From positions 21,275,714 through 21,339,713 of the forward strand of contig CM049320.1 in NCBI GenBank assembly GCA_026874595.1: a stretch of 64,000 nt of DNA, in the 5' to 3' direction. The stretch comes from Sipunculus nudus. Its lineage: Eukaryota > Annelida > Sipuncula > Golfingiida > Sipunculidae. Under the pieces are notes generated by a model. That model saw only the letters and a list, made by a program, of their open reading frames with translations, ran no database searches and had not been told where the DNA came from. Both the position numbers and the translations under genes were made by a program. Positions 51,397 to 62,984 of this stretch are shown here, piece after piece (the stretch's first letter is position 1; each line of letters opens with the position of its first letter).

Positions 51397-51567
51397 ATAC
51401 TGCCAGTCCTTAGTAAGCACTTCATTAAAGATAAGGAGAGTATTTGGTTTCATCCGTCTCCTAATTTTAAGTTTGGACCCCTAGCTACTAAATTAGTGAA
51501 ATGCACAAGAGTCATAGCATGGGGTCTTCATCCTAAGCCCTTTAAGTGGCCAAGTGAAGTCTAGGCC
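51394..51567 (+). CDS. Small unidentified open frame
   Basis: ATG directly after the triplication opens 57 codons with protein-like composition, including SIWFHPSPNFKFGPLATKLV, ending at TAG. It matches no family I know and has no ribosome-context or splice support. A chance frame is equally likely. Confidence 0.15.
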
Positions 51568-52408
51568 CCCTCTTACCTATCGGTCACCTTACTTTATCCG
51601 ACGGTGATAATGGGTCAGTCCATTTGAAGTAAAGGAGGGATACATATTCGTGCAAGGGGTGGGGGGTTAAGGGTAGATCTATGGTATATCCGCCAATACC
51701 TCCCATGCCATGTATACTGGCATTACATTTAGACATAATAATCATTAATTTAATAGCAACACCGTGCCCCCCCCCCCTCCCCCCACCAAACTCAGCCGCC
51801 CACATGTGACATCTTCTCTCGGAGACGAATGATTTGTGCGGGACTAACTGTAGTACGGTTAAGAAGGACATTCCCTTTGGCATTTACATAGAATTTAAAA
51901 TCATACTTATTCACACAACATGTCAACTCAAAGCAGGAAATTATTTTTAAAGTGACCTACTCACAATACCAGGCCTGTTTAATATACATGAATGTAGTGT
52001 TTTCTGCATAAAATATGATGTTATCTGCCAATATTTCGTTCTAAAACCGTTTGCTTTCGTTAGGTCTGGCCGCCTCGAGCACGGAGGTACATGGCCCATG
52101 CATTAATTAACCACTTGCACTCTCGATTGGCTGACTTATCCCGGTGAAAGCTCGGGGCACAGTGATTGACAGGCCTGTGGCAGGGCTGGAGTTAATTTAC
52201 AAACACCCTGTCAACACATCTTAGTGTTTACTGAACAGAAATCACCGGCAACTGGCGACCCAAAATGTGCTCAGCTGCGTTAGATCCGCCCAATATTGAA
52301 TATTACGTATAACTATTATGTAAAAACACCAGTCCTGCCATCTTAAATTAGCTTGCACCATCGCAATCTCCACACACATCCCCCCTCCCTAAACAATCCA
52401 AAGAATAT

Positions 52409-52453
<45 letters not shown>

Positions 52454-53425
52454 GCAAATGAAATATATTAATAAATAGAATTATAGACTTTGGTTCCATT
52501 ATGAGTATACCATGAAAGATTAAACCTGGTTTAGAATTATCCTATCCCGGAAACATAATACTATTATTTCTAAAATTTTTATCATAATATATTTAAAAAT
52601 ATGATTAAGTATATAATTGAAATGTGGTATACAGAAGCTAATGAAATATGTTATTAAGACGCTAAGCATATTATATATGTGTGTGTGTGTGTGTGATAAA
52701 ATATAAATGTAGCGTGTACGCCAGCTGGTAGCCATTCACAAAGCAAGATTTTTCAGGCTTTCGACCCCGTGTTTCTTCGTGTTTTCTCCTTCATGTTTCT
52801 CGTTAATTAGGAGATATCACGAATGTCAAGCGCTTAAGATCGTACCTCGATCTGGTCACGCAGTCTTGTTAATGACAACAGAAATATATCAATATGTTTT
52901 TTTTTATATTATGCCAGCTAGTGTGGTTACTGAACATGGCACAAACGGAAGTAGAAAACCTCTGAACGGTAAAAATATGGAGTCACATAATAAATCAAAT
53001 TCATATGCCTCTGAAAAAAATCAACAGTCAAAGTTTTGTTTCCCTTTTCACAACCTCTAGCTCTAAAGTCATGTTTCCCCGAAATAAAGCTCGGTTTTTA
53101 CTTTAATCATGCATGAAGTGCGTTTATTTCTGTTTCAGTGTGTTTATATATTTGTATACTTCATTAAAAGCATTTGTTTACGCCAATATATATTTATTAA
53201 TATGTAAAATGTAAAGCTTAATATACCCAAATCGACAAATGTCGTGAAACGTTTCGGGTTTTTTTGGTCACAAATCAACTAGAGAGAGATAACCCAATTG
53301 CGCATGACCTCTCATAGGTCAGGCCATTCATCAGAATTCTATAAACTCAATGACATCATCGATGTTTAGTGCTGACGTTCATTCTAAACATTTTAAATTG
53401 ATACAGGTTTGCGTTAAAAATAATA
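51568..53425. other. Spacer with microsatellite
   Basis: It holds a G/C-run patch (51655-51790), a moderately GC-rich unique segment (52070-52290) with ATTGG and GATTGACAGG motifs, and a CA/TA microsatellite. No coding is recognised. Confidence 0.4.
52405..52454. repeat. (CA)n(TA)n microsatellite
   Basis: A compound dinucleotide tract. A (TG)n tract lies nearby at 52678-52695. Confidence 0.95.
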
Positions 53426-54004
53426 CCCCTTTCACACACAAACCGGTTTTGAAACGCTTTTGTCCAAAGCAGATTGGTCAAATCTGTTTTACATCATATT
53501 GTGCTTTCAAACTGCATCTAGAATGCATGAGGTGCACATTTCACCTGTGACACCATGTAAGAACATAATGCAACAAGCATTTGCGTATGCGTTGTGGTTC
53601 AAAGCTAGTTCTAAATCGTTTTGAATGCAAATTGATAATCGCATTTGAAACGGTTTTAAACCTCTTCCTGAGCTTGATTATGGCCGTTTTCGCCAAAACG
53701 GTGTGAAAACATTTTGATATTCTAAGCCCTTCAAGCACACCGGTTGGGAGGTTCTTAGACCCGTTCCCTGGTCCTTAGGCGTGAGTTTTAATTGAGCCAA
53801 TATATGACGAAGATGCCACTAAGCTAAGCAGAGAAGGGGGGCTGTTCCAGCCACCAGCTTGTCCCGGAGATTTCGAAGAGTCGCTGGAGGAGTCCAGTCG
53901 GCTACAGCATACACCCACATCGTAATTTCATCGGCAGCAAAAAAACTCTTTGGATTACCTGTGAACGGTTTGAAACATTTTATGCATTCACTGTGTGAAA
54001 GGGG
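53426..54004. mobile_element. MITE-like element with CCCCTTTCACAC termini
   Basis: CCCCTTTCACACACAAACCG opens at 53426 and the inverted GTGTGAAAGGGG closes at 53993-54004. Inside are further related GAAACGGTTT and CGTTTTGGCGAAAACGG blocks, giving a self-complementary interior. No transposase is seen and flanking duplications are unclear, so the superfamily is open. Confidence 0.5.
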
Positions 54005-54870
54005 TGTCAGAATGGGCTTATATGCCTGAACCCATCCTTGAAGCATGGTTGTATGGGCACTGCTGCAGATTGCTCTGGCGCTAGACGTCATGCAGAGCTG
54101 AAGCACTTGGAAATAAAGATTAATTCATCAGTGCAAGTACTGAACCAGTATGGGGCTTATTGGCGCGTTCTAACAGCCACTTTAAGAGCGGACTGGCTTG
54201 AAGTCCAGCTGGCCTCCCCTTGGTGAAAACTACTTCTACCAAATAAGCATATAAAAAGGAAAACGTTCATTCAAGTAGCTAGCGGGCTTGAAGACCTTTA
54301 GAGAGCGTTGGTTCATTGTCTGTTTTTATTTTCTCTCAAAGCACACACATTCTTGCCATAAGATTCTAGGAAAATGGTCCCGGAAAACACAAATGAATGT
54401 GGCCTGAAGAAATAACCCTCCCTGACCATATAAAGACCAAATCACGCACAGCCCTGCCTCAAGTGTCCCAAGGCTCTGTATTACTGCGTCGGTTGAAGGT
54501 AGTAGCAGACAAATTGCGAAGTGATTAGTATTCAGGCGACTTCCGGTCCAGACTATAGCAAGAAAACTACGTCATTAGGTCTCCTGGCGTTTCCGTGATG
54601 GTCCTATAGTTCCCGCCTGGTGTTTATTCCTTCTGTTTTGGGGCACTTTTTAGTAATTTCACATTGCCATAAAGGAGTCCAGGGACCTGTATGTGAAAAT
54701 TTAGACACATAACTTAGTCATAAGTAAGCAATTTTAATGATGTTAACAACCACTGTTAAAGCAACTTAATTTGGCGAAAATACTCTTTATCTGAAATCTG
54801 TCCATAAGAGTCCATATAAGTCCAATTAATATTAGACCCATGAAGTATTAGTTCAAGTGATCTTTCATAT

Positions 54871-54874
<4 letters not shown>
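54005..54874. other. Gene-free spacer
   Basis: No coding or RNA feature is recognised. Confidence 0.45.

Positions 54875-54928
<54 letters not shown>
54875..54928. repeat. (TA)n microsatellite
   Basis: Alternating TA. Confidence 0.95.
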
Positions 54929-54930
<2 letters not shown>

Positions 54931-55148
54931 ATTTTTTATCATTCATTTTCATATGATATTTTAAGTTTATTTTTATATTTTTAAAAGGTATGTACATGAC
55001 AAAAACTCAAAATCAATTTTCCCGTCTAATGTGTGTCTTTCTTTATTAAAAGTTATTTTTTTTTACTCAAATTTTAAAATTTCAGTATTAGGGTAGATAG
55101 AAACATGAATGCTAATAATCGCAAATTATAAAAATAAGATAAATATTT

Positions 55149-55213
<65 letters not shown>
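55149..55213. repeat. (CA)n(TA)n microsatellite
   Basis: A compound dinucleotide tract of about 65 bp. Confidence 0.95.
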
Positions 55214-55214
<1 letters not shown>

Positions 55215-56258
55215 TCTTTTATAATGAATAAAGTGAGGAAGATGGCAAGTTGAATGTTCATCTGAAAAAAATGGTCACCAATCATAAATATTTTCTCAAT
55301 TTAATTTGAACCACGATATGTAAATGTTTGTTCCTTTTTTCTCCTTTTTATCGTATCCTTATTATGTTTGTCTCTTGTTTAGCTGCACTTACATATATAT
55401 GTATGTACCTCTTTGTATAATGTATATTTTGTCACGCTGTGTATGTCTATGTATGTGTATAATAGCTTTCTGATATAATTATTTTTAAAAGATTAAGTAG
55501 GAATCTGCATTCTATAAGGAGTACAAGCCTCAGCCATGAGTCTGAATCAACTTATTCGGCCGATATTCTCAGATTCATTCGTGCATGAATGACTCTGCAT
55601 TTGTGAATTTTCCTTGATGACGTTACTGAATCCGGATCATGTGCCGGATCCACGCCGAAATCTAATCGATTCTTCCTTGGTTCTCTCCCGAAATGTTCTG
55701 AACATTTCATGAAATTTAGTTCATGATTCCGTGATTTATATCTTGAACACAAACACACACACGAAAATACGAGCGGGGATGAAGGCATACCCTCCAGTCG
55801 GAGACAAAATGCACACGGCCACCAGCTATACGAGACAGAATGGTCTGTTGTCATACGCCGGCTCTCTTGTTAACAGTACCGACCGCTGCGCTGTTTGCAT
55901 TGATCGTGACTAAATGAACTCCTTTGATCTGATTGACTGTGTTAATTAGAACCATAACAGTGCTCTTTAATCTGCTTTGTAGTTGCCTCGGCGTCACGTG
56001 CTCCCCCATCCGGTTCCTTCATTACGTTCAGATCATATTCTTCTTTACAAAGGAATTATAGTGGTTAATTTCCACACACATTTTATGAGACTAATGATTC
56101 CTAGTGAAAATGATACCGAGAGTATTAAAAAATTCCCACCTTGATTAGTTTCATATAAAAATTGATTCATACGAGTTGTAGTATGATATTAAGGGTTCCA
56201 AAAATGTCAACACTGGTGGATATCATACTGAAATTGATTTAGCAAAAGTCCGTGTTAT
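55214..56258. other. Gene-free spacer
   Basis: Only short antisense-overlapping frames (55552-55913), with no recognised domain. Confidence 0.45.
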
Positions 56259-57152
56259 GTGTTTTATCATGATATAGACGTAAATGGGTGGGGATTAGGG
56301 ATGTTTTTAGCCCGATGTGGATGTAAATGTGTGAGGATTTGGGATGTTTAAGCATAATATGGATGTAAATGGGTGAGGATTTCGGAAGTTTTATCATGAT
56401 ATAGATGTACATAATACGGATTTAGAATGTTTTATCATGATAAACATGTAAATAAGTGAGGATTTGGGATGTTTTATCATTATATACATATAAATAAGTG
56501 AAGATTAGGGATGTCTTATCATGATATAGATGTACATAATACGGATTTGAAATGTTTTATCATGATAAACATGTAATTAGATGAGGATTTGGGATGTTTT
56601 TAGCCTGATATGGATGTAAATGTGTGAGGATTTAGGATGTTACAGCATGATATGGATGTAAATGGGTAAGGATTTCGGATGTTTTATCATGATAAAAGTG
56701 TAATTAAGAGAGGATTTGGGAAGTTTTATTCATGATAAAGATGTAATAAGATGAGGATTAGGGATGTCTTATCATGATATAGATGTATATAATACGGATT
56801 TGGGATGTTTTATCGTGATAAACGTGTAAATAAGTGAGGATTTGGGATGTTATATCATGATATAGATGTTAATCGGTGAGGATTTGGGATGTTTATAATC
56901 ATAATAAATATGTAATGAGGTGAGGATATGGGATGTTTTGTTATGATATAGATGTTGCTGGGTAAGAATTTAGGATGTTTTATTATGATATAGATGTTAT
57001 TGGGTAAGAATTTAGGATGTTTTATCATGATATAGATGTAATTAGGCAAGGATTTAGGATGTTTTATCATGATATAGATGTAATTAGGCGAGGATTTAGG
57101 ATGTTTATCATGATATAGATGTAATTAGGTGAGGATTTGGGATGTTTTTTCT
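56259..57152. repeat. About 43-bp minisatellite
   Basis: Roughly 20 diverged units follow the pattern 'ggatgttttatcatgatata' then 'gatgtaaatgggtgaggatt'. Unit length varies by small indels, and the right-hand units (56930-57130) are the most uniform. The ATCATGAT-like core is locally palindromic. No gene is attached. Confidence 0.9.
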
Positions 57153-57639
57153 TGACACATTAAATTAGGTTAACCACATGGTCATCTGTCGCAGATGGAT
57201 CGAAAGATTCGATTACATTATGGATTGCTCTTACAGATACTGATATAATAGTATTGGAGCATCTTCTTTAACTGGTATTGCAGACAGTTCATGTGTTATT
57301 TTATAATTGTAGTGAAAATAAGATATTAAAAATTAAAACAATCAGTCATTCACTGCACTGTTACCTGTCAGGTTGGCGTGAGTGCTGCCATCCTTAGGGT
57401 TCGAACCTCTTTCAGTTAAGTACTGTGGAGATTGCCGGGACTACTAATCTCAACTGTCAAACTAAAAAACATTTGTTACGTTTCAAGGAAACGGCATCGG
57501 TTTAAATTTCTCATGCGCTACTTACAAAATATTACGTGTTTCGTAAAGGTATTACTAATAAACACATATTTATCTGACTCGCTTTGAAACAATTCTTATC
57601 CAAACTATTTGCAGGGACCACATAACCCTCTTCACTACA
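57153..57639. other. Spacer, with a weak tRNA-like patch
   Basis: Around 57372-57412 a TGGCGTGAGTG A-box-like motif and a GGTTCGAACC B-box-like motif are about 30 bases apart. The surrounding sequence does not fold as a tRNA. This may be the head of a decayed SINE; support is weak. Confidence 0.25.
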
Positions 57640-60600
57640 TTTCTTCTCCATCTTCTCCTCCTCCTCCTCCTCCTCTTTTTCATCTTCTCCTCCTCCTCCT
57701 TTTTCATCTTCTCCTCCGCCTCCTCCTCCTTTATCATCTTCTCCTCCTCCGCCTCCTCCTTTTTCATCTTCTCCTCCTCCTCCTTTTTCATCTTCTCCTC
57801 CGCCTCCTGCTCCTTTATCATCTTCTCCTCCTCCTCCTCCTCCTTTTTCATCTTCTCCTCCTCCTCCTTTTTCATCTTCTCCTCCGCCTCCTCCTCCTTT
57901 TTCATCTTCTCCTCCTCCGCCTCCTCCTCCTTTATCATCTTCTCCTCCTCCTCCTCCTCCTTTTTCATCTTCTCCTCCTCCTCCTTTTTCATCTTCTCCT
58001 CCGCCTCCTCCTCCTTTTTCATCTTCTCCTCCTCCTCCTTTTTCATCTTCTCCTCCGCCTCCTCCTCCTTTATCATCTTCTCCTCCTCCTCCTCCTCCTT
58101 TTTCATCTTCTCCTCCTCCTCCTTTTTCATCTTCTCCTCCTCCTCCTTTATCATCTTCTCCTCCTCCTCCTCCTTTTTCATCTTCTCCTCCTCCTCCTTT
58201 TTCATCTTCTCCTCCGCCTCCTCCTCCTTTTTCATCTTCTCCTCCGCCTCCTCCTCCTTTTTCATCTTCTCCTCCGCCTCCTCCTCCTTTTTCATCTTCT
58301 CCTCCTCCTCCTTTTTCATCTTCTCCTCCGCCTCCTCCTCCTTTATCATCTTCTCCTCCTCCTCCTCCTCCTTTTTCATCTTCTCCTCCTCCTCCTTTAT
58401 CATCTTCTCCTCCTCCTCCTCCTCCTTTTTCATCTTCTCCTCCTCCTCCTTTTTCATCTTCTCCTCCTCCTCCTTTATCATCTCCTCCTCCTCCTCCTCC
58501 TCCTTTTTCATCTTCTCCTCCTCCTCCTTTTTCATCTTCTCCTCCGCCTCCTCCTCCTTTATCATCTTCTCCTCCGCCTCCTCCTCCTTTATCATCTTCT
58601 CCTCCTCCTCCTCCTCCTTTTTCATCTTCTCCTCCTCCTCCTTTTTCATCTTCTCCTCCGCCTCCTCCTCCTTTATCATCTTCTCCTCCTCCTCCTCCTC
58701 CTTTTTCATCTTCTCCTCCTCCTCCTTTTTCATCTTCTCCTCCGCCTCCTCCTCCTTTATCATCTTCTCCTCCTCCTCCTCCTCCTTTTTCATCTTCTCC
58801 TCCTCCTCCTTTTTCATCTTCTCCTCCTCCTCCTTTTTCATCTTCTCCTCCGCCTCCTCCTCCTTTATCATCTTCTCCTCCTCCTCCTCCTCCTTTTTCA
58901 TCTTCTCCTCCTCCTCCTTTTTCATCTTCTCCTCCGCCTCCTGCTCCTTTATCATCTTCTCCTCCTCCTCCTCCTCCTTTTTCATCTTCTCCTCCTCCTC
59001 CTTTTTCATCTTCTCCTCCGCCTCCTCCTCCTTTTTCATCTTCTCCTCCTCCGCCTCCTCCTCCTTTATCATCTTCTCCTCCTCCTCCTCCTCCTTTTTC
59101 ATCTTCTCCTCCTCCTCCTTTTTCATCTTCTCCTCCGCCTCCTCCTCCTTTTTCATCTTCTCCTCCTCCTCCTTTTTCATCTTCTCCTCCGCCTCCTCCT
59201 CCTTTATCATCTTCTCCTCCTCCTCCTCCTCCTTTTTCATCTTCTCCTCCTCCTCCTTTTTCATCTTCTCCTCCGCCTCCTCCTCCTTTATCATCTTCTC
59301 CTCCTCCTCCTCCTCCTTTTTCATCTTCTCCTCCTCCTCCTTTTTCATCTTCTCCTCCGCCTCCTGCTCCTTTATCATCTTCTCCTCCGCCTCCTCCTCC
59401 TTTTTCATCTTCTCCTCCGCCTCCTCCTCCTTTTTCATCTTCTCCTCCTCCTCCTTTTTCATCTTCTCCTCCTCCTCCTTTATCATCTTCTCCTCCTCCT
59501 CCTCCTCCTTTTTCATCTTCTCCTCCTCCTCCTTTTTCATCTTCTCCTCCTCCTCCTTTATCATCTCCTCCTCCTCCTCCTCCTCCTTTTTCATCTTCTC
59601 CTCCTCCTCCTTTTTCATCTTCTCCTCCGCCTCCTCCTCCTTTATCATCTTCTCCTCCGCCTCCTCCTCCTTTATCATCTTCTCCTCCTCCTCCTTTTTC
59701 ATCTTCTCCTCCTCCTCCTTTTTCATCTTCTCCTCCGCCTCCTCCTCCTTTATCATCTTCTCCTCCTCCTCCTCCTCCTTTTTCATCTTCTCCTCCGCCT
59801 CCTCCTCCTTTTTCATCTTCTCCTCCTCCTCCTTTTTCATCTTCTCCTCCTCCTCCTTTTTCATCTTCTCCTCCGCCTCCTCCTCCTTTATCATCTTCTC
59901 CTCCGCCTCCTCCTCCTTTTTCATCTTCTCCTCCTCCTCCTTTATCATCTCCTCCTCCTCCTCCTCCTCCTTTTTCATCTTCTCCTCCTCCTCCTTTTTC
60001 ATCTTCTCCTCCGCCTCCTCCTCCTTTATCATCTTCTCCTCCGCCTCCTCCTCCTTTATCATCTTCTCCTCCTCCTCCTCCTTTTTCATCTTCTCCTCCT
60101 CCTCCTTTTTCATCTTCTCCTCCGCCTCCTCCTCCTTTATCATCTTCTCCTCCTCCTCCTCCTCCTTTTTCATCTTCTCCTCCGCCTCCTCCTCCTTTAT
60201 CATCTTCTCCTCCTCCTCCTCCTCCTTTTTCATCTTCTCCTCCTCCTCCTTTTTCATCTTCTCCTCCGCCTCCTCCTCCTTTTTCATCTTCTCCTCCGCC
60301 TCCTCCTCCTTTTTCATCTTCTCCTCCGCCTCCTCCTCCTTTTTCATCTTCTCCTCCTCCTCCTTTTTCATCTTCTCCTCCGCCTCCTCCTCCTTTATCA
60401 TCTTCTCCTCCTCCTCCTCCTCCTTTTTCATCTTCTCCTCCTCCTCCTTTATCATCTTCTCCTCCTCCTCCTCCTCCTTTTTCATCTTCTCCTCCTCCTC
60501 CTTTTTCATCTTCTCCTCCGCCTCCTCCTCCTTTATCATCTCCTCCTCCTCCTCCTCCTCCTTTTTCATCTTCTCCTCCTCCTCCTTTTTCATCTTCTCC

Positions 60601-61405
60601 TCCGCCTCCTCCTCCTTTATCATCTTCTCCTCCGCCTCCTCCTCCTTTATCATCTTCTCCTCCTCCTCCTCCTTTTTCATCTTCTCCTCCTCCTCCTTTT
60701 TCATCTTCTCCTCCGCCTCCTCCTCCTTTATCATCTTCTCCTCCTCCGCCTCCTCCTTTTTCATCTTCTCCTCCTCCTCCTTTTTCATCTTCTCCTCCGC
60801 CTCCTCCTCCTTTATCATCTTCTCCTCCTCCTCCTCCTCCTTTTTCATCTTCTCCTCCTCCTCCTTTTTCATCTTCTCCTCCGCCTCCTCCTCCTTTATC
60901 ATCTTCTCCTCCTCCTCCTCCTCCTCCTTTTTCATCTTCTCCTCCTCCTCCTTTTTCATCTTCTCCTCCGCCTCCTCCTCCTTTATCATCTTCTCCTCCT
61001 CCTCCTCCTCCTTTTTCATCTTCTCCTCCTCCTCCTTTTTCATCTTCTCCTCCTCCTCCTCCTCCTCCTTTATCATCTTCTCCTCCGCCTCCTCCTCCTT
61101 TATCATCTTCTCCTCCTCCTCCTCCTTTTTCATCTTCTCCTCCTCCTCCTTTTTCATCTTCTCCTCCGCCTCCTGCTCCTTTATCATCTTCTCCTCCTCC
61201 GCCTCCTCCTTTTTCATCTTCTCCTCCTCCTCCTTTTTCATCTTCTCCTCCGCCTCCTCCTCCTTTTTCATCTTCTCCTCCTCCGCCTCCTGCTCCTTTA
61301 TCATCTTCTCCTCCTCCTCCTCCTCCTTTTTCATCTTCTCCTCCTCCTCCTTTTTCATCTTCTCCTCCACCTCCTCCTCCTTTCTTCATCTTCTCCTCCT
61401 TCTCC
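57640..61405. repeat. 3.75-kb TCC/TTC-rich satellite with higher-order structure
   Basis: The plus strand is almost entirely pyrimidine, built from 24- and 30-bp modules such as TTTTTCATCTTCTCCTCCTC, a TTTATCATC variant and a CCGCC variant. A common higher-order unit joins three modules (24+30+30, about 84 bp). Nearly every length change is a multiple of 3, so frames stay open for over 1,200 codons on both strands. The minus strand reads as KMKKEEEE/KMIKEEEAEE in one frame and GGGGEDEKGG in another; the plus strand reads as Leu/His/Phe-rich. None of these is a recognised protein. I call it satellite DNA, not a gene. Confidence 0.95.
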
Positions 61406-61534
61406 TCCTCCATCTTCTGCTACGGTGCAAATCACCAAAGTATTTTCGCAACTTGCAGGGTCTGTGACTAATATGAGCAGTGCTACATGTTTTTGGTCTC
61501 TTTATTTTACAGAAACCACTTAAAAATAATAAAA

Positions 61535-61740
61535 TCACATACCTTTACCTTGTAGTGTTTTGGACAACTGGGTTGAAAATTTGTCCAGGGTGTCCGCCTC
61601 CACCCACACGCTTGGCAGATGATTCCACAAATGGATTGCCGTATGGAAAAAAAATAATGCTTTAAAGACACTTGTTTTTGTATGTGGTCCTAAATATGGG
61701 AGTGGCCTCTGGTCCATGCCATGTAAGGGTTAAAGTTAAA
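61535..61740 (-). pseudogene. LINE reverse-transcriptase C-terminal remnant
   Basis: The minus-strand frame contains FFFHTAIHLWNHLPSVWVEA followed by TLDKFSTQLSKTL. This matches the conserved tail just after the RT domain of many non-LTR elements ('FFxPRTIxxWNxLPxxVVxAxTLxxFKxxL'). Only about 60 codons remain, with no upstream RT palm motif, so it is a short relic. It sits immediately beside the TCC satellite. Confidence 0.6.
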
Positions 61741-62562
61741 TGCCCCCCGGAATGTCGACAAGATTATGTAAGATACAGTACCTAAGCCGCTTGTGTATTT
61801 AGAACCCAAGTGCATTGTAGGTTTGAATTTCAAAGCCCATAATCCCTAACCAGAAGATTCACACTCTTGTGAGTCCGATTGTGCCCAGTTTTGAGTTTCT
61901 TTACCTCTCGTATGATAAGGATTAAAACTAGAAACGCGCTAAAACGCCGAAATATAGATCCCGCTATTGAAAAAGGAATAGAATATATGGCACTTGGTCA
62001 TATTTTCTAGGTTCCTTTGTGAGTAAATTGTGAATTTTGCTACGTCATCGCTGAATCTAGGACGATGTGCACAATTACTTAAAATTAAGTTGGTGAAAAT
62101 ACGTATAACAACTGGATATCGTGAAATATATATACACATATTTTAAATTCGATTAATCTATATTATAGTTAACGGTGGTCGCATTGGACTTTTGTCATGA
62201 AATTTCTCTGTGCAAGTGTTTGGTGGTAAACTGTGTGAATGCTGCAAAGTGTGTCCTAAGGTGGGGTTATTTTAATTATTTTTCCATGAATCCAAATATT
62301 TTTTTTCGAAGACGCTACCGCAGCGACATCTGACGGCAACACAATTGTGTATCAAGGAAGAAAGTAGTTTGGTACCCTGCAGCCCTCCAACCCCATGTTC
62401 CGAATTGCAGAATGTAGAGACTTAAGTTTGATTTAAATTATTTGCATATTAGTTTACAAGTTATCTTCCCTCGTCCTTTTCCTGTGGCCCTTGCAACAAA
62501 ATGTTCACCTGCCATGGGCAGATCCAGAATTTTGGAAAGGGAAAAGTATAACCCAGGAAGAC
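61741..62562. other. Spacer beside the immunoglobulin-type exon
   Basis: No further immunoglobulin, transmembrane or TIR-type coding could be recognised on either strand here. Confidence 0.4.
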
Positions 62563-62984
62563 TCAACGAGTACCATTTTGCTCAACACGATTCCATAACA
62601 CAGTATTTGCTGGGTCGAAAGGATGCTCGCTCTTGCGGAAATCCCCTCCACAGCTGACCGATATATTCTTGCCAATTTTAACAACAGCATCGCTTGGTTT
62701 TGGCGATTCTGAAACGAAAGGTTCAGCGTGCTCGGCGTCCAATACGTAGAATTGATATGGGTGGCGCCAGCTGTTGCCCTGTCTGGTAACAGCACACGTG
62801 TAGTTGCCCCGGTCTCCCAGCCAAGGTTTCATTATAATAAGGTTACCATGAATCAGATAATACTTGTTATCTTCAAATGGTCTCGCCCAGTTCTACCGTG
62901 TATTATTCCTGTACCAAGTGAGTGTATCGTTCACACCTTGCAGCTTAGTTTCGTATAAGCCCCCTCTCTGGACCAGGCGTATGG
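62563..62984 (-). pseudogene. Immunoglobulin-superfamily receptor exon, IL-1R/FGFR-like, with one in-frame stop
   Basis: Reading the minus strand from a splice-acceptor-like 'ctgctcggggttgcag' (ending at 62985) gives a protein with classic Ig features. TLTWYRNN holds the core Trp, and LGDRGNYTCAV carries the D-x-G-x-Y-x-C motif (about 62817-62789), closing one domain. VVKIGKNISVSC then starts the next domain (Cys near 62648), with its core Trp in NTVLWNR (near 62595). The Cys-to-Trp gap and the linker resemble domains 2-3 of IL-1 receptor-like or FGF receptor-like proteins. NxT/S glycosylation sites (NYT, NIS) fit an extracellular role. A TAG at 62895-62893 interrupts the first domain. The 3' end (splice donor) is uncertain; the frame ends in TGA at 62565-62563. 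A pseudogene, a sequence error or a polymorphic stop are all possible. Confidence 0.6.

Noticed and set aside
53819-54106. 95-codon minus-strand open frame
   Set aside because: It lies mostly within the MITE-like element at 53426-54004 and has no domain.
57532-61523. Three overlapping open frames of over 1,260 codons (Gly/Glu/Asp, Lys/Glu, and Leu/His-rich)
   Set aside because: All are translations of the same triplet satellite in different frames and strands, with no domain outside the repeat. They stay open because the repeat lacks stop codons.
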